This document shows, piece by piece, positions 24,091-33,774 of a stretch of DNA of 64,000 nt. The notes under the pieces were generated by a model. The model saw only the letters and a program-made list of their open reading frames with translations. It was not told the origin of the DNA and did not search any database. The DNA comes from Glebionis coronaria (taxonomy: Eukaryota > Streptophyta > Magnoliopsida > Asterales > Asteraceae), in the NCBI GenBank assembly GCA_025667525.1, contig CM046879.1:389569039-389633038 (forward strand), given 5' to 3'. The position numbers and the translations under genes were made by a program. The number at the start of each line of letters is the position of its first letter. The stretch's first letter is position 1.

Positions 24091-25495
24091 AACTTTAGTA
24101 TGGGGGGGGGGGGGTGAATAGATACTTGCCTTGCCAAACCTTCACGCTTTGCAAAGTTTATGTTTTGTTTATCGTTTTGTTTCAAAATAAGGCTAAAAAT
24201 GGCCAAATTTTAAAATTTTTCTCATGTTTTATAAGTGTTTGAAGACACGAATGTAGGTTTTCCGATGGCGAGAATAAGAGTAATTTTTTACTCGACCGTG
24301 CGTGTTGAGCACTTAGCTTTGGTTCCTTAACTACACATTAGGCTAAGTCTCTTAAATGAGGACGAGAAATGATAGGGTTAATTATAAGTTACTATGCTAA
24401 ACGTAGAGTACTCGTATTCTTTCAAAAACTGATGTGTTCTCGTTGTTTGCTTATTCTCCCTTCGCATGTAAATATTTTTTGCTTAATAAATATTGACTTA
24501 GCGGTTTAGTTGGGATTGTTGGGTTTCTAGTCTTTTCTAGTAGCTTCCGTGTAATTAATTTGGGAAGACATTAAGGTATCGCCAGCGTCACGGTTTTGAA
24601 GTATTGGCACCCGAATAATCAAAAGCTTCACCCAATAATAAGATTTCAAGTGCTCACCTAAATCAAGCAAACAATTTGAAGCCCCACAAGGCCGAAAAAT
24701 CTATGCAAAAATGAAAGTGAATCAAGCCTTAATCTTCGAAGCTTTAAAGATCCAAAATTCGCCTTAGCGTGAGGATATACGTCTTTGGATAATAAAACTA
24801 CCGCTGAGGTGGATAATAAAAGGCAAGGCAAGACCGAAGTCATAATAAAAGCTTCATGGCGAAGTTGAATAAAAGATGGAGGTAAACCAAAGATAATAAG
24901 GCCCTTCCGTTAGGGGGCGTATAAAAGTCTTGGTAATAAGTCTCATGTTCAAAACCGTTATAAAACCGTGTTTATCGATCCTTCTTGTTGACTTAATTTT
25001 TTGACATCGTTGTCTATTGGGAGGGGTTATTGATTTGATGGTCTTGGTTACACCGTTAGGACTCTATTTTTAGACCTAAATCTCTATTATCGCATAAGTC
25101 AAACAATGTATCCTCGTGAAACATTCAAGACACTATAAAATATAAGAGAAACAACTTAGGAATAATGGGAGGATAAGTACGTGATTAGGGCATATGAGTA
25201 GTGTTAGCATTACTAACTTATAATGACAATGATCTCGTTGCACACTTGGCATGGAATTGGGGTAAAAATCGAGGACGATGAAGTTATTTCTAACGAAGCA
25301 TTCACGCGTTCTTATTCTAAGAACCTAACCGTCCCATTATGAACCTAAATGTCTACAAACGCAAGTAGTAGTAGCAATAGTAATAGTGTAGCTAGTTTAT
25401 CGTTCAATAAAGTGAATTAAAATGAATTTTGGAGATGCTACGATACTTTATTCTAGCATTGCGTGAGGGCACGACAATGGTTTAGTATGGGGGAG

Positions 25496-28400
25496 TGATG
25501 AGACTGCTTTTATACATAGTCTCATCTTCCAAATAGGGCTTAAAATGCATTAAATATCATCAAAATACCCATATATATATGCTTATGTTTGTTGCTTGTG
25601 TATTTTAGGTACGGATATTGAGAAAATGACAAAAGATCACAAGAATCATTCAAAAACGAACACGGGAAACGAAGCCGCACAATGAACCAAGCCCTAATGA
25701 AGACTTTCCCAAGATTAAACCTTGAAGATTTGAAGAATTATGAAGAAGGGTCCTCCAATATGGAAGAATTGGCACTTTATACCCTTGTATCCTCATAATT
25801 ACAAGTTTGGTCCCTAAAGTTTGTCAAAATTACAAAAAGGGCCCTCCACTTTGAAGATTTGGCAAGTTTAGCCCCTCAACAAAGCTAAATTGTCAACCAT
25901 TATCATCCACAAAGTCAAAAACATCACTAAGTCCTTCAAAGTACAAGAAATTACAAGTTTGGTCCTTTGAAAATCCCAAAATTACAAAAAGGACCCTTAA
26001 CTTTCAACATTTGGCAAGAATGGTCCCTCATCAAACAAGACTTGGCAATTTTAGTCCTCCAAAATATCAATCATACAAGTCATGACCATTATCCATCAAC
26101 AAAATGCCAAATCAGCCCTTGAAGAATCACAAAATGGCAAGAAATACCCCTGAAAATACTTTGGAAAAGTATTTGGGGCAAAAGTGTGAAAAGTAAAATT
26201 TGAATTACAAAGGGAATCCGGTTTTGTGCTATTATTTGAAAAGTGAAAGAAAGAAAGAAGAGAAGGGATTAAACTTGGCCAGATATGAAACTTACCTTAA
26301 CCTACCAAATGGTGACATGTGTCCCACTTACTCCATCCCACCAATCAGCTTTCTTCATTTTGCCACATCACTTCCCACCACTAACTGATTTAAACTAATC
26401 CTATTAGTTTAATAAAAGTGGCGCCTAACACATGTTTAAATACTAAACCGGATTAAAAACACTACTATTCCCTCAAGAACACAAATTAGGTTTTCTTAAC
26501 TGTGTTGAAATTAAACCATGAAACCTTCCAGATTAGTGATTAACCATGTCATTATCATAACCCAATCCTTAAACATGGCACCCCACCAACCCATATGCTG
26601 CATGGGGCCTCCCCTGCTACTTCAAAAGGGAAGAAGACAAAAACTTGCCAGCCATCCAACGTGTAGGATTGCTGCTTACTTTCTAAGCTCAATTTGAGCC
26701 TTTGGATGCATCTCACCCTTGCCAACTCACACAACCAGCCAAGAGAACATCACATGATCCTCAAGATATTCAAACCTTCAAAGGGCATTTTGGGGACTTC
26801 ATCAACATTAGGGCTACATTTTTATGCTTTCTAGTAGTTCAATGTAGCCTATATAAAGGCCTTAGGACCCAACATTAGCAGTTGCTTTTTGGTTTTTCCT
26901 TGTTCAAGCACTTGTAAATCCCTTTTTCAGTTTTATGAAATTTGAGTTAAGTGTGTTGAAGAAAGACCAAGTGCCATCTTATTATTGCTTGTTTATGTTC
27001 TTAGTTTACTGATTTTGAAGTTTAAAACCTGTTTTCAAAAGAGGAGTGTGCAAACGTTTGCACATTTTCTTCATTTTCTTGATATTTTGCTAAGTTATTG
27101 GTCTATCTTGGAATTCTTAGGTTATAGGGCTGATCATAGCATCCTAATTGTGTTGATTAAGGTGTGGTGAGGCTTATAACTTGGGGATAATCAAGTGTGG
27201 AGGACAAGAGTTGCATCAATCAAGAATTTTTCAAGTTTCTGATTTTATACTTGTGCTTCTAACCTTGTTGATTCTTAGCAGGCTTGTTGTGGAAGCTTGT
27301 GCTTGTTCTTGCTAGCACATAAGCTCAAAATCCGTGGGTGTGGATGTACATCCATGAGGTACACACCCTTAATCCCAAAATCTGATAATACTTTGGATTT
27401 TTGTGATATTTGAGTGTTGCCTTTGTTCTTGTGTATTTTGTGGCTTATACTTGCTTGAATCTGTTAATCTTACTTGTTATTGTGTTAATTGGTGCTTGGG
27501 TGTCCTTAAATCTCACTTTTCCTTTGAAAATTTTGATTTTGAAAAGATAAAGGGGTGTTTGGGTCTACCTGTTTGTGATTACATCTTGTTATTGTGTTGT
27601 GGAAAGTTTGTGTTTGAGTTCTATATCTGATATATGCTTGGGTGAGAGTGTTTTGCTGCAAGTTTTTGGGTTTGAAGCCTTGAATCAAACAATCTGCTAT
27701 AAAATCTTTGTTATTGCCTGTTTTGACCTAGGATTTTGGGAACACTTAGTGTGTATGCATGCTTAGGGCTAAAAGTGGTTTAAACAAAGTCATTGTAACC
27801 TGTTTGAGAGATTTGAGGTGTTGAATCTGGCTTATTGGTCAAATACATCAGCAAAGTGTAAAACTGCATGTGTTAGTGTTCATCAGTAACATTCATTGGC
27901 TTGAATCTTCCTTAATTCTTTGAATCATTGAATGAAACCTGTTTAGACTTGCTTATTTGAGTTTAATATAGCTTGTGTATGCATTTGGTTGAATTTGGCT
28001 GGCTGATTTGAGCTATAACTGCTTATAAGTGCTCAACTGCTTAATTGTTCATGACTATATCATATCTGGTGATTTATTGATTAAACTGTATCAATCGGTT
28101 TTTTGTGATTGTGATATTTGATTGTTCTTGACACCTTTTGATCCAAAGATCATTTGGGTGCCTTTGTGTAATCTGAATCTCCAAAAGAGTCACTAAAGAC
28201 AAAAAGTCAAACAAGTCAAGCAGTGGAAAAAGTTTCCACTGCTCAACACCCAAAACTAGCCCCTGCTAGTGTAAAATTGAACTCAGCTTATCAATAAGCT
28301 ATTCTAGCTTATCCAGACTTGCAACAACTTATTTTTTGTGATAGATCTTCATTATTTGACCCATTTGAGTAGACTGGAGCTTATCAGAATTTGACTTTGA

Positions 28401-29736
28401 CTTTTTACTAGAAAACCAACTTATTTGACTTTTACATAAGTGCTTATTTGCTTTTTCCAGCTTATTGAGTCAGCTTAATTGAAAACTCTTTGTTGATTTT
28501 GCTTAATTAAGTCATTCAGAAGCTATAGAAACTTGAATCAGCACTTGGGGTGGCCTAGAACTCAAAAACGACTATTTTGTCGTTTTCTATAGATTGCTTA
28601 TTGCATTTTCAGGCTTATTCCTTGGGCTTATTTCAAATTTCTTTTTGCAGAAGTCTTATTTAGGACAAAAGAAGCTTGTGTGTTTAAGTTCAACTTATGG
28701 CATTGGCTTATAGCTTAATGGGCCAAAAATCCCATTAAGAATAAGCTGCTTGGTATAAGCTAGCTTATTTCACACTTTCAGCTTTTGGGCCTTTGGAAAA
28801 AGTTGTTTAAAATCAAATTTTGAGTCAACCTGTGCTTTTTGGGCTTATTTTGAACACTTTTTATTATTGGGCCCAAATTTGGCCCAATAAGGTACTGTTT
28901 TGGGTTTAGCCCATTTTCTAGGCCCATTAAGGGTATTTTGGTAATTTCACTTTCATTTCTGAGTTATTTAGGTTAAATTAAGCTAGTTTGCAAGTTTTTA
29001 GAATTTTTTTATGATTTTTGGATTTTTTATAATACTTTAATATTATTTTATTGTTAAAAATTAAAGTCTAATTTTCTAAGTTTTTATATTTTTCCTAGGT
29101 TCTAAACACTTAATTAGGAATTTTGCAACTTTCCAAATATGTTTAGGGTCTCTTAATTATTTTCTAGAATTAATTTAAGTTTTAATTGATTTTAGTAGTT
29201 TTTAATTGTTTAAAAATAGTTTTTAGTGATTTTAAAATTTTGAAAAATATTTTTTAGCTTAATTAGGGTATTTTTGAGGTTTACAAACTTTAAAATCTTG
29301 TTTGTGACTTTTTAATAATTAATTTTGATTTTTAGGGCTTTAATTAGCATTAAAAAGTCATTATGTAATTAATTAAAAGGTTTTGGCAAGTTTGGATTTT
29401 TGTAAACTCTGAGAATATTATTGTGGATTTTTGGAAATTTTTAGGAATTTTTAGGTTAAAATTTTAACTTTGGTGCTTTTTACTGTTTTACGTGAACGCC
29501 TTTTTCGTCTTAGTTTAATCCGTCTTCGTAACCGTCATTCTCTTCTAATCTCATTTCTATTTTTCTTTCTCAACAATATAATCACAAATATAATCCAAGT
29601 CATTACACACATAACACACTAGCCTCCTTGAGAACGAACTCACTTTAGGGTCATTTACACACGGTTTTCCTAAATCGTCGTGCTTACCCTATTTTGGTAC
29701 TCTTTTCCTAAAGGGTATACAAAAACTCAACTATCA
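25496..29736 (+). repeat. 3' LTR of Athila-1
   Basis: A 4241-bp LTR starts TGATGAGACTG after the PPT and ends AAAAACTCAACTATCA. Ends and several internal blocks align with the reverse complement of the TRG-2 LTRs: both start TGATGAGA, hold GGTCCCT/GGACC-rich runs with AATTTTGACAAA-like stretches, and share a distal CGTCATTC...TTTTCCTAAA block. A TATA box lies at 26850-26859. The distal part (28600-29480) is very AT-rich. No host gene is seen; short ORFs are chance. Confidence 0.88.
26850..26859 (+). promoter_or_regulatory. TATA box of Athila-1 LTR
   Basis: TATATAAAGG lies about 1.35 kb into the LTR, followed by CCTTAGGACCC. This is the same context as TATAAAAGGAGACCC in the TRG-2 LTR, so it is the likely U3/R boundary. 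Confidence 0.6.
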
Positions 29737-30575
29737 TGTAGATCCAAATTGGTGTGTCAATTTGGAAGTTGTGTAGATGGGTTTAGATTGGTCCTACCTA
29801 AGATTTGGACTCGACATCTAGCCTTGTGTCGAAAAATGGTGAAGTGGGCGACGTTGTGTAGATTGGTCCTACCTAAGATTAGGACTCGTCTTTTAGCTTA
29901 GAGTCGGAAATTGGATAAGCAACGTTGTGTATGGTTTCTCCACCTTAAGGAGTTTGTTGACTAGTGAAGTAACTCTCGAGTAAGGTGTACACGAGGAGTG
30001 GAGTAGGGCGAAGAGGAGCTTCGTGACCGAACCACTATAAATCATCGCGTCGGTACTTTCTTTTACATTTATGTCTTTACTCTTATTGATGTATTTATAT
30101 GTCATTGTGCGTTGTGTGCATCTCATAATCTACACATCTAAGTTGCGAAAAAGTTAAGGCATAGTACGTGTGTGCTTCATGTTTAGATTATGGTCAAGTG
30201 TACATCACTTAGTCTAAACATCCTAGTTGCGGAAAAGCTTATGCTTAGTACGTGTGTGCGTAGTGTTTAGATTATTGCTTGATGTACTCTTGATTTGATG
30301 TGCTTGTGTGTTTTCTTACTTGTAGTATTTATCTTTCAATCAAACAAATCTTATATCTAGTGAAGCTTGATCGAGAATTCGATACCAAGGATTGTCAAAG
30401 TTTAACATGTAACAAAAGGTTATGTCCACTGTCGGCGGTTCCTTAAATAGACATGCGGTTCCTTAGTGATAACGAACTGCGGGTATGTTTAACGAACCGC
30501 GGTCAGTGGGTTTTAAAGAAATGTTTTGAAAATGAACTAGAAACTATTCAACCCCCCTTCTAGTTTCTAAAAACC
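29737..30575 (+). repeat. Remnant of a Copia-type LTR
   Basis: The string GACCGAACCACTATAAATC near 30020-30042 and the terminal CAACCCCCCTTCTAG near 30549 are familiar from U5 and 3' ends of plant Copia LTRs. Two internal duplications are visible: GGTCCTACCTAAGATT at about 29790 and 29866, and a longer AGTTGCG.AAAAG...TAGTACGTGTGTGC block at about 30141 and 30227. No internal domain follows. It is the probable landing site of Athila-1, whose 3' end abuts it at 29736. Confidence 0.5.
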
Positions 30576-30604
30576 TTTTGAATCTTGATTTTGATTTTGA
30601 GCAA

Positions 30605-31048
30605 ATGATGTATAACCAAGACTACTTTGCGGGTCAAGGCCCGAGTTAAGATTGATCTATAGGACGCGGTTCGGGTCAAGGTCCAAGTTAAAATCAATCT
30701 GTAGGACACGGTTCGGGTCTTGGGTCCTTTCATGGTGCGGTTAACCTTGACGATGACGATGACATGTCTCCTATCGAAGAGATGTCACCCGTCAAACCTA
30801 AGAAGCCCTTGAGACGTGCTTCAAATGCAAAGCAGGTTGAGACCAAGAGTAAGGAACCGCCAAAATAATGGACAAGGATGGAAGAGGTCACCTTGTGTAA
30901 AGGTTGGGGTCATGTGTCGGAGAATAGCAAGAAAGGAAACAATAAAAAAGGTTTTGGGGAGACGTTCTCAATTACTATGAAACCGAGACGGGTCCAACTA
31001 GAGGGTACGACATGGTTTTTGAGCAAATGGATACCTCTCGAGCATTAG
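30605..31048 (+). pseudogene. PIF/Harbinger-type Myb/SANT-like protein, broken
   Basis: One frame of 147 codons begins at tandem ATGs and has several in-frame stops, including TAA before the WT motif and TAG at 31046-31048. Visible parts are an acidic stretch LDDDDDMSPIEEMSPVKPKK, then WTRMEEVTLCKGWGHVSENS and KKGNNKKGFGETF, then WFLSKWIPLEH. This order (W-T-x-x-EE, L-x-x-x-W, S-x-x-x-x-x-GN, KW) is that of the Myb/SANT-like DNA-binding partner protein of plant PIF/Harbinger DNA transposons, also seen in host proteins mislabelled glutathione S-transferase T3-like. The transposase is not present. The C-terminal half is lost where the SINE-like sequence begins. Confidence 0.6.
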
Positions 31049-31340
31049 TTTAAATGGGTGAATCACTTGTAATTGAGTCAATTGGCCCAGGTTCAAGTCT
31101 AATCCTTGGCATTTTCTTCATATAGGTACCCGCCTCCACAAAACCTATGGGTACACTAGAGAGACTTTGTGGAATAAGAGTTCAAGGGTTGAGTCTCAGC
31201 TCGCTCACTCCAAGTGTTGCTCCTCTGGGCTAGGAGAGTTTCTAGAGCTATTCCTAGTGGGGTGGACAATTGTTGGTGCCAAAAGGCACCTAGGGTTAGG
31301 GTGTTCCCGCCAATCTACACCTTTTGTTGAAAAATAGGAT
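31045..31340 (+). mobile_element. Candidate tRNA-derived SINE
   Basis: An A-box-like TTAGTTTAAATGGG (31045-31058) and a B-box GGTTCAAGTCT (31090-31100) are spaced 31 bp apart, as in RNA polymerase III promoters. About 240 bp of unrelated non-coding sequence follows. The start coincides with the abrupt end of the Myb-like frame. No target duplication or clear tail was found, so the 3' end is approximate. Confidence 0.4.
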
Positions 31341-31364
31341 TCACCCTAGAATTGGTGTTTTTTG

Positions 31365-32581
31365 TGTTATCATGAATAAAATTGAGCTTAATCACCAAAG
31401 TGGTGCCATGACCTTATGACATGCCAAAAAACATGTGCAAGAAATCATCAACAAATCTCTTTTTAATAGAAAATCAAGCCCAATCCAAGGCATTTGAGCC
31501 CATCCGCTGGGAACTCAAATCCACTTTCTTACCCGACCCGATCACCGTACTAACAGTTGTGAAACCCAGTCAAGGAGATTCTTAACTGAATCTATCTTAC
31601 CACATGTATGGAATCTAATATCGTTTAACGGTCCTCACTGCACAGAAGTTCAACGCTACCGAATTAGGACAAATGAAGAAGCTATTTCGTCCGCGTCTAT
31701 GTTTTATTGCTAACTGTTTTGTTCAGTTTACTAGAAAGTCGCATTGCAGTGTACTACCAGGAATCGTATCCACATGCTCATTCTAATGATTAAATACATA
31801 GAAGAAATTAAGAAATATAAAACGTAAAGACTTTCGTTGTATTCTGATATGAAGACATCTTCCTCAAAGTTACAATGTTAAATAAAAGTGTATAAAGGAT
31901 ATTGTTAGAGGCTTCAAGATATTCCAATAAGTATGAGCATGTCAGACAAGAGTATTCAAGACACAAGTGTTTCAAGTCAAAAGATAACTAAGATCACAAG
32001 ATTATCAGCACATGAACTACAAGTTTCCTAGATCATTACTATTAAGATTACCAGTTGAAGATCTTTTGTATAGATTGTTATGGAGTATTTATGTAAATCT
32101 GGAGTGACCTTTCTTAGGGAGAGACTTTTAGAAACATCAGTCACTCAAAGATAATTATATTCTATAGCTCATAGTCGATTAAATAGAAAATAGTTATGTA
32201 TGACGTAGCACACGACTTATAGAACAAGAAATAGAGATGATGAAGAACAAGATTAAAACTAAGAATGGAATATTAGATTAGATGAAGAAAAAGGAAGAAA
32301 GATACAAGGAGTGTGTTTCTAGTGAGAGAAACTAAGGAGAGTTTCTCTCTCTAAAACAAGAAGAAGAGAAAATACTATGGGAGACACACACACAAATGAG
32401 GTTGGATGTGCCTTTTATACTAACGCTTACAAGGTTAGGAGGCCTTCCTCATTTGTGTGTTCGGGACTAATTCCCGTTACATACATAACAATAACATAGA
32501 ACTCTCGACACCGTTGAATATCATTTTCAACGAGCTTCACAACAGTATATTATATGACCATCACTTTAAATACATCTAACA
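31365..32581 (-). repeat. 3' LTR of minus-strand Copia element
   Basis: On the minus strand it starts TGTTAGATG after a GGCGGAGAT purine tract and may end GATAACA, giving matched TGTTA...TAACA ends. It contains a TATA box at 32411-32419. The start is uncertain because the PPT-plus-TGTTA junction occurs three times (LTR first base at 32581, 32653 or 32875). A 72-bp segment around it is duplicated (about 32559-32630 and 32631-32702). Confidence 0.45.
32411..32419 (-). promoter_or_regulatory. TATA box of minus-strand Copia LTR
   Basis: TATAAAAGG on the minus strand, preceded by GCGTTAG and followed by CACATCC, is typical of LTR promoters. Confidence 0.5.
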
Positions 32582-33774
32582 ATCTCCGCCTAAGGGGTGG
32601 TCATATAATATGTGACTTCACTTCTTTGACCATCACATTAAATACTTCTAACAATCTCCCCTTAAGTGGTGGTCATGTATTATGTGACTTCACTTCTTTG
32701 TTGTTGCAGACTTTGAAGCTCGTTGTCTTGAGAGTTCTTTCATCGTTCCTTTCATGACTTGTGATCTTGGATCTTTGATATTTGCCTTGACTTGATCTTG
32801 ATGCTTTTCCAACTTGTGTTCTTGTGTCTTTATCCACATTCTCATGGTTTGCGTTGTCTTGAAAGCTTGTTAACAATCTCCCTTGATAATCAGAGTAGCG
32901 GAAGTCTTTGTCTTTAGATGTTCTTGATATTTCTTCTTTTACATGAGTATGTGGTCTTGAATTACGTCTCTTGAGGTTACGCCATCGTTTGCATTCCTCC
33001 GGTCTCCCGTTATACAGTACGAATACTGTACCTGTGATTAGGTAAGTTCAAAGAACTTCCTTGACAGGGTTTCCGGTTGTGGTAGCCGTTCTCAATACTT
33101 GAATATATCGAAAGATAATTCATAGTAAAGAGTGAATCATGCAGTTCCATTCTACTGATTGAGTCATCAATTCAATTTCCTAAAACAAGTTTGAATCAAT
33201 TAAGAATCAAACCATTGTTGCTTTCCAGTTGACACAAGTTTGATTCGTCTAGAATCTCACAAGTCACCTACCGCAGTGTTGTTTGATGATGACACTGGAA
33301 GGATTTCCATTCGTCACTGTAAATACTGAGAAGTATTACTCAGAATGTTCTAGCAAGATCATAAAGATATTACGTCGAGACCTGGAACGAGTTTGAATCA
33401 CGAAAGAATCAAACTGTTGTTGCTTTCCAGTTAACATAAGTTTAATTCAGGCGAATCTTACATATGACCTACCGCAGTGCTGTTGATGTTGACACTGGAA
33501 GAATATCCATTCATCATTATGAATACAAAAAGAGTATCACTCTGAATGTTCTGGCAATATCACAAGGATATAGCGTAGGACTCTGTAAATTATCGCTTGT
33601 GTTCTAGTGATGAACAACAATTGATATATGGAATAAGTGTCCTAATGAGATTTTATGATGAATCTCGGTGGCTCTAGACTCTATAAGTGTACGTTTATTT
33701 TGTGATCGGAGGCTGGAGCAGACTGTCACCTATTCAATATCTACTATCTCGGAGTGAGAAAGTTGATAGAAATG
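32582..33774 (-). other. 3' non-coding part of the minus-strand Copia element
   Basis: There is no protein-coding signal. On the minus strand, AAGGGAGAT then TGTTAACA (32884-32868) looks like a PPT followed by an LTR start. A diverged tandem duplication of about 200 bp lies at 33189-33590. Chromo-3 enters at 33775. Confidence 0.5.
33189..33590. repeat. Two diverged tandem copies of a ~200-bp unit
   Basis: Unit 1 (33189-33390) and unit 2 (33391 to about 33590) both begin GTTTGAATCA, contain GTTGCTTTCCAGTT and ACCTACCGCAGTG, and continue through GACACTGGAAG to AATGTTCT.GCAA. Several substitutions and small indels separate them. Confidence 0.8.

Larger units (their letters stand above)
23671..25495 (+). 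other. Post-pol non-coding region of Athila-1, ending in PPT
   Basis: No gene is seen. Signals shared with TRG-1 and TRG-2 are a GAGTCGAGCTC / ACTCGGTAATAAAAAACGAGG block just after the stop, the palindrome at 23713-23726, the hairpin at 24071-24090 and a block around AACTTATAATGACAATGATC (about 25216). A run of 13 Gs lies at 24102-24114. The PPT is TAGTATGGGGGAG at 25483-25495, just before the TGATGAG start of the LTR. Confidence 0.8.
1..29736 (+). mobile_element. Athila-1: 5'-truncated Athila-type Ty3/Gypsy element hosting two nested insertions
   Basis: The element enters from the left edge inside reverse transcriptase and ends at the 3' terminus of its 3' LTR. Its own parts are 1-1576, 14076-14454 and 23438-29736; the rest is Tekay-1 and TRG-1. 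The pol order (RT, RNase H, integrase), the long non-coding stretch after pol, the TGATGAGA start of the LTR and the ATCA end fit the Athila group. Gag, protease, 5' LTR and PBS lie outside the window. The five bases after the LTR are TGTAG, the expected target duplication, but the partner copy cannot be seen. An in-frame stop and two large insertions make this copy dead. Confidence 0.88.

Noticed and set aside
25496..29736. A host gene in the long AT-rich stretch 26-29 kb
   Set aside because: Only ORFs under 80 codons without domains are present, and LTR ends, TATA box and alignment to TRG-2 LTR blocks explain it as one LTR.
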